Source: Bacillota bacterium
GTDB taxonomy: Bacteria; Bacillota; Clostridia; Clostridiales; Clostridiaceae
DNA length: 30,760 nt
NCBI GenBank assembly: GCA_023427705.1
Contig: JAEZAL010000302.1
Location: 1 to 30,760, forward strand
Reading direction: 5' to 3'
The notes under the pieces were generated by a model. It ran no database searches. It had not been told where the DNA came from and saw only the letters and a list, made by a program, of their open reading frames with translations. Positions 15,318 to 23,790 of this stretch are shown here, piece after piece. The position numbers and the translations under genes were made by a program. Numbering within the stretch: position 1 is the first letter of the stretch; every line of letters begins with the position of its first letter.

Positions 15318-16322
15318 ATGGTAGGAAAAAAGAAAATAATATTAGCATTAGCAGGTTTGTTGACAACCAGTGCTTTAGTAGGATGCAAAGGAGATGGACA
15401 AACATCTTCGAATGAAGAAAAAAAATACAATATAGGTATTAGTCAATTAGTACAACATCCAGCTTTAGACTCAGCGAGAGAAGGATTTATTGAGGGCTTA
15501 AAAGAAAAAGGATATGAAGAAGGTAAAAATATAAATTTAGATTACCAAAATGCTCAAGGGGATAACCAAACTTCACAAACAATAGCTCAAAAATTTGTAT
15601 CAGAGAAAAAAGATTTAATTTTAGCTATAGCAACACCTTCAGCTCAAGCAGTATATAATGCAACTAAAGATATTCCAACAATTTTCACTGCTGTTACTGA
15701 TCCGGTTTCAGCTGGAATAGCTAAGGATTGGAAAAATTCTGGAACAAATTTAACAGGAGTTTCAGATATGGTACCTATTAATCAGCAACTTGATCTGTTG
15801 CTTAAGCTTAAATCAGATGTAAGTACATTAGGAGTAATTTATAATACATCTGAAGCTAATTCAGTAGTTCAAGTGGAAGCTTTAAAAGCAGAAGCAAGTA
15901 AACTTAATATAAATGTTAAGGAAATTGGTGTTACCAATGTTAATGAAATAAATCAGAACTTAAGTGCAGTAATAAATCAAATAGATGCACTATATACACC
16001 AACAGATAATACAGTAGCTTCGGCATATGATTTAGTAGGACAAATAGCTGTAAAAAATAATGTGTCAATATTAGGGGCAGAGGAAGCAGTTGTATCTAAA
16101 GGTGGACTAGTTTCTATAGGAATAGATTATTTTAAGCTTGGAAAAGAAACAGGATATAAGGCAGCTGAAGTTTTAGAAGGTAAGAAACCTACAGATATAG
16201 AAATAACTACATTAAGTGATATGAGTATTGTAATAAATACAGATGTAGCTAGTAAATTTAATATAAGCATCCCTAGTGAAATAGAAGAAAGTGCAAAGAA
16301 AGTAACTGGAGGTGTTAACTAA
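15318..16322 (+). CDS. ABC transporter substrate-binding lipoprotein (TrpX-like, ABC_sub_bind family)
   Basis: About 334 residues. Starts at 15288 and 15309 are less likely because AGGAGG lies at 15303-15308; ATG 15318 has the right spacing. Lipobox ALVGC with Cys23 lipidated, then a Gly/Ser/Asn linker and the mature fold beginning YNIGISQLVQHPALDSAREGF. Motifs ATPSAQAVYN, TDPVSAGI and YTPTDNTV are typical of the PF04392-type binding proteins whose characterised members (streptococcal TrpX) bind tryptophan. Ligand is inferred and could be another aromatic or heterocyclic compound. Its stop TAA overlaps the permease ATG by one base. Confidence 0.9.
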   Translation: MVGKKKIILALAGLLTTSALVGCKGDGQTSSNEEKKYNIGISQLVQHPALDSAREGFIEGLKEKGYEEGKNINLDYQNAQGDNQTSQTIAQKFVSEKKDLILAIATPSAQAVYNATKDIPTIFTAVTDPVSAGIAKDWKNSGTNLTGVSDMVPINQQLDLLLKLKSDVSTLGVIYNTSEANSVVQVEALKAEASKLNINVKEIGVTNVNEINQNLSAVINQIDALYTPTDNTVASAYDLVGQIAVKNNVSILGAEEAVVSKGGLVSIGIDYFKLGKETGYKAAEVLEGKKPTDIEITTLSDMSIVINTDVASKFNISIPSEIEESAKKVTGGVN

Positions 16323-17242
16323 TGGATTTAATAATTAATGTTTTAGAACAGGGATTTCTTTTTGGAATAGTAGCAATTGGAGTATATATTACTTATAAGA
16401 TTCTTGATTTCCCAGATCTTTCTGTAGATGGAACATATCCATTAGGAGCAGCTATATGTGCAGCCTTATTAGTTAAAGATGTTAATCCATGGGTAGCAGT
16501 ATTAATTGCAACTATAGGAGGTTCATTAGCAGGGCTAGCAACTGCATTGTTACATGTGAAGCTTAAAATTAGTAACTTAATGTCTGGAATATTAGTTATG
16601 ATAGGCTTATATTCCGTAAACCTAATGGTAATGGGTAAATCTAATATACCATTATTTGGTGAAAAGAGTGTTTTTAATAGTGAGTTTAAAATTATTACTA
16701 TTGTTATTGTTGCTATAATTATAAAATTTTCCTTTGATTTATTTTTAAAAACAAAGCTTGGTAATTTGCTTATAGCAGTAGGAGATAATGAACAATTAGT
16801 AACTTCATTAGGTGTCAATAAAAATAATATAAAAATATTAGGGTTAATGGTAAGTAATGGTTTAGTTGCACTAAGTGGTGCTTTAACTGCACAGTATCAA
16901 GGGTTTTCTGATGCCACTATGGGAACTGGAGTTGTTGTTATGGGGCTAGCAGCAGTTATAATTGGAATTTCAATATTTAAAAAGTTATCTTTTGTAAAAG
17001 TAACAACTCTTTCAATATTTGGTTCAATTATCTACAGGCTTACAATAGCACTAGCATTGAAGTGGCAATTAAATCCAAATTATTTAAAGCTTATGACTGC
17101 AATTATAGTGATACTAGCTTTAAGCATAAATTCAGGAGCTTTCAAGTTTAAGAGGAAAAGGAAGAGAGTTAAAAATGTGGTATTAGAAAAGGAAGGCGGT
17201 GATTTAAATGCTAAAGATTCAAGCATTGCACAAAGTCTTTAA
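16322..17242 (+). CDS. ABC transporter permease (TrpY-like)
   Basis: 306 residues, eight or more hydrophobic helices in the branched-chain amino acid/ribose permease family (BPD_transp_2 type). The FPDLSVDGTYPLGAA segment near residue 37 and the GDNEQLVTSLGV cytoplasmic loop (the coupling region to the ATPase) are typical of this clade. The C-terminal tail is very basic (KFKRKRKRVK) and then hydrophilic; it overlaps the ATPase gene by 35 nt in another frame. Start ATG overlaps the preceding stop (TAATG) with GGAGG inside the binding-protein gene. Confidence 0.92.
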   Translation: MDLIINVLEQGFLFGIVAIGVYITYKILDFPDLSVDGTYPLGAAICAALLVKDVNPWVAVLIATIGGSLAGLATALLHVKLKISNLMSGILVMIGLYSVNLMVMGKSNIPLFGEKSVFNSEFKIITIVIVAIIIKFSFDLFLKTKLGNLLIAVGDNEQLVTSLGVNKNNIKILGLMVSNGLVALSGALTAQYQGFSDATMGTGVVVMGLAAVIIGISIFKKLSFVKVTTLSIFGSIIYRLTIALALKWQLNPNYLKLMTAIIVILALSINSGAFKFKRKRKRVKNVVLEKEGGDLNAKDSSIAQSL

Positions 17243-18002
17243 TGAAAATACTATAAATGAAAACAATGTATTTTCGGATTTTTCTTTAGATGTTAAAGAA
17301 GGAGAATTTATAAGTATTATAGGTTCAAATGGAGCAGGTAAATCAACTTTATTAAATATTATTTCAGGAAATATAGAGTGTGATGATGGAATAATTGAGC
17401 TGGATGGTAAAGATGTCTCTAATAATGATGAATATAAAAGATCTAGAAAGATAGGGAGAGTATTTCAAGACCCTTCATTAGGAGTTGCTCCTAATATGAC
17501 AATTCTAGAAAATTTATCTTTAGCAGATAATAAAGGGAAAAAATTTGGATTAAACTTTGCTATAAATAAGAAGAGAATTCCTTATTATGAAAAATTACTT
17601 AAGGAGTTAGATTTAGGTCTTGAAAATAAATTGTATAATAAGGTAAACCTATTGTCTGGAGGACAAAGGCAAGCCTTAAGTATGTTAATTGCAGTTATGT
17701 CAAAGCCTAAGTTGTTATTACTAGATGAGCATACCGCTGCACTGGATCCTAAAACATCTTTGAAAATTATGGAAATAACTGATAAAATAGTGAAAGAAAC
17801 TAATGTTACAACTATGATGGTTACTCATAATTTAAAACAAGCAATTAAAACAGGTAATAGACTTATAATGATGCATAGAGGGAAAATAGTAATAGATGTT
17901 AAAGGGAAAGAAAAAGAAGAATTAACAACAGAAAAATTAATGAATTTATTTAAAGATGCCAATATTAATGATGATTTAAGTGATAGAAGTTTATTAGTAT
18001 AA
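17208..18002 (+). CDS. ABC transporter ATP-binding protein (TrpZ-like)
   Basis: 264 residues. All nucleotide-binding motifs are present: Walker A GSNGAGKST (39-47), Q-loop Gln87, signature LSGGQ (149-153), Walker B LLLLDEH (169-175) and switch His207. The His after the Walker B glutamate, DEHTAALDP, is common in this amino-acid importer subgroup. It energises the permease encoded just upstream, with which its gene overlaps by 35 nt, a sign of coupled translation. It is the last gene of a three-gene importer operon closed by a long terminator. Confidence 0.95.
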   Translation: MLKIQALHKVFNENTINENNVFSDFSLDVKEGEFISIIGSNGAGKSTLLNIISGNIECDDGIIELDGKDVSNNDEYKRSRKIGRVFQDPSLGVAPNMTILENLSLADNKGKKFGLNFAINKKRIPYYEKLLKELDLGLENKLYNKVNLLSGGQRQALSMLIAVMSKPKLLLLDEHTAALDPKTSLKIMEITDKIVKETNVTTMMVTHNLKQAIKTGNRLIMMHRGKIVIDVKGKEKEELTTEKLMNLFKDANINDDLSDRSLLV

Positions 18003-18006
18003 ATTA

Positions 18007-18047
18007 AAAATAAGAGTATTTACTTATAAAGTAAATACTCTTATTTT
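18007..18047 (+). terminator. Terminator of the ABC importer operon
   Basis: A perfect 19-bp inverted repeat (18007-18025 with 18029-18047, loop ATA) whose core is AAGAGTATTTACTT; the 3' arm ends in TTATTTT. Nearly symmetric, so it could act on both strands. Confidence 0.88.
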
Positions 18048-18098
18048 GTATATTCTAAATAATAGAATGGTAAATTAAATATATAAAATAAAAGGAAA

Positions 18099-18128
18099 TA
18101 ATTATTGTTATTTTATTAACAATAATTA
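18099..18128. promoter_or_regulatory. Candidate distal Rex (redox repressor) operator
   Basis: AATTATTGTTA and TAACAATAATT form a perfect inverted repeat, 12 bp per arm when flanking T/A is included, with a 6-nt spacer. The core TTGTTAT-TTTA-TTAACAA (18105-18122) matches 13 of 14 fixed positions of the Rex consensus TTGTTAA-N4-TTAACAA. It stands about 330 bp before the adhE start, beyond the upstream terminator. Confidence 0.6.
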
Positions 18129-18321
18129 AACGAATTTAACTTTTGAAATTTAGCTATAAAAAAATGGGACTGACTGAAAATAATATAATTATTCAGAAAA
18201 ATTGAAATATTCAGCAAAATTTCTGTTATTAAATTAAATTATATATTAAAAATATACAAAAAAATACTTTAATAGGATTTATATCTAATATTTTATAATA
18301 AAAATAAAAAATCTATTCTAT

Positions 18322-18339
18322 ATGATAAATTTTTAACAA
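18322..18339. promoter_or_regulatory. Candidate proximal Rex operator
   Basis: ATGATAA-ATTT-TTAACAA matches the Rex consensus at 12 of 14 fixed positions and ends 7 nt before the adhE -35. Isolated half-sites also occur over the -10 (18374-18380) and near +20 (18402-18408). Confidence 0.5.
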
Positions 18340-18346
18340 AAAAAGA

Positions 18347-18375
18347 TTGACAAAAAATAAACAATGGAATACAAT
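18347..18375 (+). promoter_or_regulatory. Promoter of adhE
   Basis: -35 TTGACA (18347-18352), 17-nt spacer, -10 TACAAT (18370-18375); predicted start near 18382 with a ~77-nt leader. The remainder of the 18048-18458 gap is AT-rich; the stretch near 18165-18230 has short imperfect repeats around CTGAAA/TTCAG but no gene. Confidence 0.8.
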
Positions 18376-18458
18376 GTTAATGTAATTGAAATAAGTAAAT
18401 TTTAACAAGTATGAAAATTGTATTTTAGTATAATTTTTAAACTTTAGGAGGATAAAAG

Positions 18459-21089
18459 ATGGTAGTAACTAATGCACAAGAATTAACTCAAAGAATTCAA
18501 CAATTAAGAGAGGCACAAAAAAAATTTGCAACTTACACTCAAGAGCAAGTTGATGAAATTTTTAGACAAGCAGCAATTGCAGCAAATGATAATAGAATTA
18601 AATTAGCTAAAATGGCAGTACAAGAGACAGGTATGGGAATAGTAGAAGATAAAGTTATAAAAAATCATTTTGCTGCTGAATATATATATAATCAGTATAA
18701 AGACATGAAAACATGTGGTGTTTTAGAGGAAGATAAAACTTTTGGTATTACAAAAGTAGCTGAACCAATAGGTGTTATAGCAGCGATAGTACCAACAACA
18801 AATCCAACATCAACTGCAATATTTAAAACTTTAATAGCTTTAAAAACAAGAAATGCGATTATTATTTCCCCTCATCCAAGAGCTAAAAAAGCTACGATTG
18901 AAGCTGCAAGAATAGTTTTAGAAGCTGCAGTGAAAGCAGGAGCACCAGAAGGAATTATTGGATGGATAGATGAACCATCAGTAGAATTGTCTCAAAATGT
19001 TATGAGAGAGTCTGATATAATCTTAGCAACAGGTGGTCCAGCTATGGTTAAAGCTGCATATTCATCAGGAAGACCAGCATTAGGAGTTGGAGCAGGTAAT
19101 ACACCAGCAATAATTGATGAAACAGCACATATAAAAATGGCAGTAAACTCTATACTTCTTTCTAAAACATTTGATAATGGAGTTATTTGTGCATCAGAAC
19201 AATCATTAGTAGTATTAGAAGAAGTTTATGATGAAGTTAAGAAAGAGTTAAGCGAAAGGGGAGCTTATATTCTTAAGGGTGAAGAAGTAGATAAGGTTAG
19301 AAAAATAATTTTAAATGAAAAAGGCGGCTTAAATGCCAATATAGTTGGTCAATCAGCTTATAAAATTGCTGAAATGGCAGGAGTTAATGTTCCAAATTCA
19401 GCTAAGGTATTAATCGGGGAAGTAGAATCAGTAGAATTAGAAGAACCATTTTCACATGAGAAATTATCACCAATTTTAGCAATGTATAAAGTGAAATCTT
19501 ACGAAGAAGCTTTAGTAAAGGCAGGAAGATTAATTGAATTAGGTGGTATGGGTCATACTTCAATTCTTTATACTGATCAACTTAAATGTAGAGATAGAAT
19601 ATTAGAATTTGGTGAAAAGATGAAAACTGCTAGAACATTAATAAATATGCCTGCATCACAAGGAGCTATCGGAGATATATTTAACTTTAAATTAGCACCA
19701 TCACTAACTCTTGGATGTGGATCATGGGGTGGAAATTCAGTTTCAGAAAATGTTGGTCCTAAGCATTTAATTAACATCAAGAGTATAGCTGAGAGGAGAG
19801 AAAATATGCTTTGGTTTAGAGTTCCAGAAAAAGTTTACTTTAAATATGGTTGTTTACCAGTAGCTTTAGAAGAATTAAAGGATATGGGTAAAAAGAAGGC
19901 ATTTATAGTAACTGATAGAGTGTTATTTGATATGGGATATACTAATAAAGTTACTGAAGTTTTAGAAAGAAATGGAATACAATTTAAAATATTCTCAGAT
20001 GTAGAACCAGACCCAACACTTAGATGTGCAAAAGCTGGTGCAAAAGAAATGTTAGATTTTAATCCTGATGTAATAATAGCTTTAGGTGGTGGCTCTGCTA
20101 TGGATGCAGCTAAGATTATGTGGGTTATGTATGAACATCCAGAAGTGAATTTCCATGATTTAGCTATGACTTTTATGGATATAAGAAAGAGAATATATAA
20201 GTTCCCGACTATGGGGAATAAAGCTATGATGGTTGCTATAGCTACATCAGCTGGTACAGGTTCAGAAGTAACTCCATTTGCTGTTATTACAGATGAAACT
20301 ACAGGAATTAAATATCCACTTGCAGATTATGAATTAACTCCAGACATGGCAATAGTAGATGCTGAACTTATGATGACATCACCAAAAGGATTAACTGCTT
20401 GTGCAGGTATAGATGTATTAGTTCATTCAATTGAGGCATATGTTTCAATAATGGCATCAGAATACACTAATGGATTAGCTTTAGAAGCTATTAGATTAGT
20501 ATTTAAATATTTACCAGATGCATATAATGAAGGAACTACTAATGTAAAAGCAAGAGAAAAGATGGCTCATGCATCATGTATGGCTGGTATGGCATTTTCA
20601 AATGCATTTTTAGGAATTACTCACTCAATGGCACATAAATTAGGTGCATTCCATCACTTACCACACGGTATGGCAAATTCATTATTAATGAATGAAGTTA
20701 TTAAATTCAATGCAACAGATGCACCTACTAAGCAAGCAGCATTTGCTCAATACAAGTATCCAAATGCAGCGTGGAGATATGCAAGGATTGCTGATCATCT
20801 TGGTTTAGGTGGAAATAGTGAAGAGGAAAAAGTTGAACTATTAATAAAGGCTGTTAAAGAATTACAAGCTAAACTAAATATGCCTAAGACTATAAAAGAA
20901 GCTGGAGTTTCAGAAAGTAAATTCTATGCAAGTCTTGATGAAATGGTTGAGCAAGCTTTTGATGACCAATGTACAGGTGCTAACCCAAGATATCCATTAA
21001 TGAGTGAATTAAGAGAAATGTACATTAATGCATATGAAGGTCCTAAATATAAAGAGGTTAAAAAAGAGTCAAAAAAAGTCAATAATTAA
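18459..21089 (+). CDS. adhE: Bifunctional acetaldehyde/alcohol dehydrogenase AdhE
   Basis: 876 residues, the usual length of the fused enzyme. It reduces acetyl-CoA (and possibly butyryl-CoA) to aldehyde and then alcohol, using two NADH, and typically forms spirosomes. The N-terminal half (1-~440) is a CoA-acylating aldehyde dehydrogenase with catalytic Cys244 in GVICASEQS and the GAGNTPA loop. A linker to about 455 is followed by an iron-dependent alcohol dehydrogenase with GGGSAMDAAK (543-552), SAGTGSEVTPFAVI, and likely Fe2+ ligands Asp652, His656, His722 and His736 (HSMAHKLGAFHHLPHG). RBS TAGGAGG is ideal. Strong promoter, two Rex-like sites and a strong terminator make it a tightly regulated single-gene unit. 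Confidence 0.97.
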   Translation: MVVTNAQELTQRIQQLREAQKKFATYTQEQVDEIFRQAAIAANDNRIKLAKMAVQETGMGIVEDKVIKNHFAAEYIYNQYKDMKTCGVLEEDKTFGITKVAEPIGVIAAIVPTTNPTSTAIFKTLIALKTRNAIIISPHPRAKKATIEAARIVLEAAVKAGAPEGIIGWIDEPSVELSQNVMRESDIILATGGPAMVKAAYSSGRPALGVGAGNTPAIIDETAHIKMAVNSILLSKTFDNGVICASEQSLVVLEEVYDEVKKELSERGAYILKGEEVDKVRKIILNEKGGLNANIVGQSAYKIAEMAGVNVPNSAKVLIGEVESVELEEPFSHEKLSPILAMYKVKSYEEALVKAGRLIELGGMGHTSILYTDQLKCRDRILEFGEKMKTARTLINMPASQGAIGDIFNFKLAPSLTLGCGSWGGNSVSENVGPKHLINIKSIAERRENMLWFRVPEKVYFKYGCLPVALEELKDMGKKKAFIVTDRVLFDMGYTNKVTEVLERNGIQFKIFSDVEPDPTLRCAKAGAKEMLDFNPDVIIALGGGSAMDAAKIMWVMYEHPEVNFHDLAMTFMDIRKRIYKFPTMGNKAMMVAIATSAGTGSEVTPFAVITDETTGIKYPLADYELTPDMAIVDAELMMTSPKGLTACAGIDVLVHSIEAYVSIMASEYTNGLALEAIRLVFKYLPDAYNEGTTNVKAREKMAHASCMAGMAFSNAFLGITHSMAHKLGAFHHLPHGMANSLLMNEVIKFNATDAPTKQAAFAQYKYPNAAWRYARIADHLGLGGNSEEEKVELLIKAVKELQAKLNMPKTIKEAGVSESKFYASLDEMVEQAFDDQCTGANPRYPLMSELREMYINAYEGPKYKEVKKESKKVNN

Positions 21090-21090
21090 T

Positions 21091-21137
21091 AAAAAATAAA
21101 GAAGATATTGTAAAATATCTTCTTTATTTTTTATTTT
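21091..21137 (+). terminator. Terminator of adhE
   Basis: A 19-bp stem (21091-21109 with 21114-21132; core AAAGAAGATATT/AATATCTTCTTT), loop GTAA, with T-rich 3' arm and trailing TATTTT. Confidence 0.93.
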
Positions 21138-21209
21138 AAGGATAATAATTGATTTTTGTGATATTATTGATAATAATTATTATATAAAAGTTATTAAATG
21201 GAGGAAAGT

Positions 21210-21710
21210 ATGAAAAAAAGTATAATTATTTTAATTCTAATTATAAGTATCTTTGCTGTAGGTTGCTCGAGAGAGGAAAATGATTTTATTAGAAGTAATA
21301 AAAATAAAATGAAGGATACTATAGATTTAGTACTATCATATGAAAATGGGTATGATGATACTATGAAAAAACATATTAGTGAAACTAACTTTTATGGCTC
21401 TAATTTTTTAGAGTTTTATAACATGTATATTGGAGGTATAGAGCTTACAAATTATAAGAGTAAAGTACTTAGTATAAGAGAAGAAGACGGTAAATATCTA
21501 GCTAGTACTGTAATAAATATCAGAGCAATATCATTAGAGTCACATACACATGGTGATGGAACTGTTCATGAAGGTGGGCATGAAGTGACTAGTGGAGATG
21601 TAGCAGTAGAAATTGCTCTTGTAGAAAAAGATTCAGAATTTTATATAGAAGGATTTGTAGGATATGAAAGCCTTGAAAAAGCTAAAGAACAAAATGAAGG
21701 GTTTAGATAA
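21210..21710 (+). CDS. Putative lipoprotein with His-rich loop, paralogue 1
   Basis: About 166 residues. The ATG at 21198 precedes the Shine-Dalgarno GGAGG (21200-21204), so ATG 21210 is the start. Lysine-rich N-terminus, hydrophobic helix and lipobox FAVGC (Cys19) indicate an exported lipoprotein. The mature part begins with a predicted helix (KDTIDLVLSYENGYDDTMKKHIS) and continues as alternating strands, an NTF2-like outline. A loop, SHTHGDGTVHEGGHE, holds His112, 114, 120 and 124 and could bind metal. It is about half identical to the next gene, a clear tandem duplication. Family not recognised; function unknown. Confidence 0.8.
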   Translation: MKKSIIILILIISIFAVGCSREENDFIRSNKNKMKDTIDLVLSYENGYDDTMKKHISETNFYGSNFLEFYNMYIGGIELTNYKSKVLSIREEDGKYLASTVINIRAISLESHTHGDGTVHEGGHEVTSGDVAVEIALVEKDSEFYIEGFVGYESLEKAKEQNEGFR

Positions 21711-21762
21711 AAGGAGATATTAAATAATATACAAGTCTTTTATAAGATTAAAAGTTGCAAAG

Positions 21763-21792
21763 AAAAGAGGATAATTATTTATCCTCTTTTTT
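21763..21792 (+). terminator. Terminator between the paired lipoprotein genes
   Basis: AAAAGAGGATAA (21763-21774) pairs with TTATCCTCTTTT (21779-21790), loop TTAT, then TT. The two paralogues are therefore largely separate transcripts. Confidence 0.9.
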
Positions 21793-21867
21793 AATTTATA
21801 AACATAGAATTTATTTTTTTATGATATTATTTATATAGAGTTAAAAATATGTTTTATGGAGGAAAAT

Positions 21868-22377
21868 ATGAAAAAAATTATAATTACAACTATGTTAATT
21901 TTAATTTTAGGGATTTCTATTGTTAGTTGTTCAAGTGCTTCTGGAGAATTAACTAATAATGAAAAAGCTAAGATTAAGGATACTATAGATTTGGTGTTAT
22001 CTTATGAAAAAGGGTATGATGAAACTATGAAAAAACATATTAGTGAGAAGAATTTTTATGTATGCAATTATCAAGAGTTTTATACTACCTATATTGGAGA
22101 AGTAGATTTACAAGAGTATAAAAGTGATATAGTCAGCATAAGAGAAAATCAAGAAAGATATATAGTTTGTATGAAATTAGATATGAAAGCAGTATCCTTA
22201 GAATCACATACTCATGATGATGGAAGTACTCATTCAGAAGGTAGTGATGAAGCTATTGGGGAAGATGTTCCTATTGAAGTTATTTTAAAAGAAAGAAATG
22301 GAGAGCTTTATATAGAAGGATTTACTGAATATGAAAGTATTGAAAAGGCTAAGGAATTAAACGAAGGCTTTAAATAG
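21868..22377 (+). CDS. Putative lipoprotein with His-rich loop, paralogue 2
   Basis: About 169 residues, start ATG 21868 (the ATG at 21856 precedes the GGAGG). Lipobox SIVSC with Cys21. It shares with paralogue 1 the segments DTIDLVLSYE, MKKHISE, SLESHTH and YIEGF, and the closing EKAKE.NEGF. The His loop is reduced to His114, 116 and 122 (SHTHDDGSTHSEG), and extra cysteines appear at 66 and 101. Both genes share a related upstream stretch with the pattern TGATATTATT, so promoter and coding region seem to have been duplicated together. It lies 31 bp before rarA with no terminator, so rarA is probably cotranscribed. Function unknown. Confidence 0.8.
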   Translation: MKKIIITTMLILILGISIVSCSSASGELTNNEKAKIKDTIDLVLSYEKGYDETMKKHISEKNFYVCNYQEFYTTYIGEVDLQEYKSDIVSIRENQERYIVCMKLDMKAVSLESHTHDDGSTHSEGSDEAIGEDVPIEVILKERNGELYIEGFTEYESIEKAKELNEGFK

Positions 22378-22408
22378 AAAATTATTATATATAGAAAGAG
22401 TGAATTCA

Positions 22409-23653
22409 ATGAAACCATTAGCAGAAGTTATGAGACCACAAAAGTTGGAAGATTTTATAGGTCAAGAAAATATAATTGGAAAAGGAAAGCCATTGTACAA
22501 TCTAATAGTGAGTAAAAAAATTCCTAATTGTATACTTTATGGGCCACCTGGAACTGGAAAAACTACTTTAGCAAATATAATGGCGAATTATAGTGATAGA
22601 AAATTTTATAAACTAAATGCAACCACTGCATCAGTTAAGGACATTCAAGAAATAACTGAAAGTTTGGATAGTTTACTTAACTATAATGGAGTAGTTATAT
22701 ATATAGACGAATTACAACATTTTAGTAAAAAGCAGCAGCAAGCGCTTTTAGAATTTATTGAAAATGGAAGAGTTACATTAATAGCTAGCACTACAGAAAA
22801 TCCATACTTTGCTATTCATAAAGCTATATTAAGTAGATGCAATATTTTTCAATTTCAATCTCTAAGTATAGAAGAGATAATCGAAGGCTTAGAAAGAGCT
22901 ATAAAAAGATTAATAAATGATGGAGTAGAAGTAGAATATTCTCTAGATGCGCTGAAATATATTTCAGAGATTTCTCAAGGCGATTATAGAAAAGCTTACA
23001 ATATATTAGAGCTATCTGTTAATTCTCAATTAAATAAGGTGAAAACAATAAGTGTTGAATATATAGAAAATTTAGGTCAATCACATATAAGAGCAGATGC
23101 TAGTGGAGATGAATATTATAATTATTTAAGTGCCCTTCAAAAAAGTATAAGAGGAAGCGACCCTGATGCAGCAATTCATTACTTAGCTAGGTTAATTAAA
23201 TCGGGAAATTTACAAGCTATAATAAGAAGAGTTTCAGTTATTGCAGCTGAAGACATAGGGCTTGCACATCCAAATGCTATAACAGTAATAAATTCAGGCG
23301 TTGATTTAGCGTTAAAGGTGGGGTTACCAGAAGCTTCGTTAATATTATCTGAACTAGTAATTTATCTTGCAACTTTACCAAAATCTAATAGTGCATATAT
23401 AGCAATATCTAAAGCTATGGATGACTTAGAAAATAAAAATATTGGAGATGTACCAAAACATTTAAAAGATGCCCATTATTCTGGAGCAAAAAACTTAGGG
23501 GTAGGTGGGTATAAATATCCTCACGATTATGAAAATAATTATGTGAGTCAACAATATTTACCAGATAATTTAGAGGGTATAAAATACTATAGTCCACAAA
23601 ATAATAAATATGAAAATAGCATAAAAATTTATTGGGAAAACGTAAAGAAGTAA
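22409..23653 (+). CDS. rarA: Replication-associated recombination protein A (RarA/MgsA)
   Basis: About 414 residues. AAA+ ATPase of the clamp-loader clade that acts at stalled replication forks with SSB. I start at ATG 22409 (MKPLAEVMRPQ, the family's usual opening), with AAAGAG as a weak RBS; a GTG at 22400 is less likely. Walker A GPPGTGKT (45-52), Walker B VVIYIDEL (95-102), then an FSKKQQQALL helix and STTENPYF sensor, followed by the helical tetramerisation domain and the conserved YKYPHDYENNYVSQQYLP near the C-terminus. The usual DEIHRF is here DELQHF, a mild variation. It immediately precedes the iscR promoter region. Confidence 0.95.
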   Translation: MKPLAEVMRPQKLEDFIGQENIIGKGKPLYNLIVSKKIPNCILYGPPGTGKTTLANIMANYSDRKFYKLNATTASVKDIQEITESLDSLLNYNGVVIYIDELQHFSKKQQQALLEFIENGRVTLIASTTENPYFAIHKAILSRCNIFQFQSLSIEEIIEGLERAIKRLINDGVEVEYSLDALKYISEISQGDYRKAYNILELSVNSQLNKVKTISVEYIENLGQSHIRADASGDEYYNYLSALQKSIRGSDPDAAIHYLARLIKSGNLQAIIRRVSVIAAEDIGLAHPNAITVINSGVDLALKVGLPEASLILSELVIYLATLPKSNSAYIAISKAMDDLENKNIGDVPKHLKDAHYSGAKNLGVGGYKYPHDYENNYVSQQYLPDNLEGIKYYSPQNNKYENSIKIYWENVKK

Positions 23654-23711
23654 ACAGGGTATTAATTATAACATTTTTAGTTAAAATAACCCTTAGAGAG
23701 AAGTGATATTA

Positions 23712-23740
23712 TTGACAAGAATAAAGTGGTTTGATAATAT
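23712..23740 (+). promoter_or_regulatory. Promoter of the iscR-iscS-iscU-mnmA operon
   Basis: -35 TTGACA (23712-23717), 17-nt spacer, -10 TAATAT (23735-23740). Just downstream of the predicted start, TACTAGTAAAATGGTCAA (23753-23770) is a plausible place for an autoregulatory Rrf2-type operator, but I cannot confirm the motif. Confidence 0.8.
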
Positions 23741-23790
23741 ATATGAAGTAAATACTAGTAAAATGGTCAACATTAAAAGGGGGGAGAATA

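Noticed and set aside
18165..18206. A 13-codon frame starting ATGGGACTGACTGAAAAT in the adhE upstream gap
   Set aside because: No RBS and no similarity I recognise. The imperfect CTGAAA/TTCAG repeats may be remnants of a mobile element but are too degraded to call.
23656..23693. Possible terminator after rarA (AGGGT with ACCCT)
   Set aside because: Only five G/C-containing pairs plus a bulged AU extension, a loop of over 20 nt and no U-tract.
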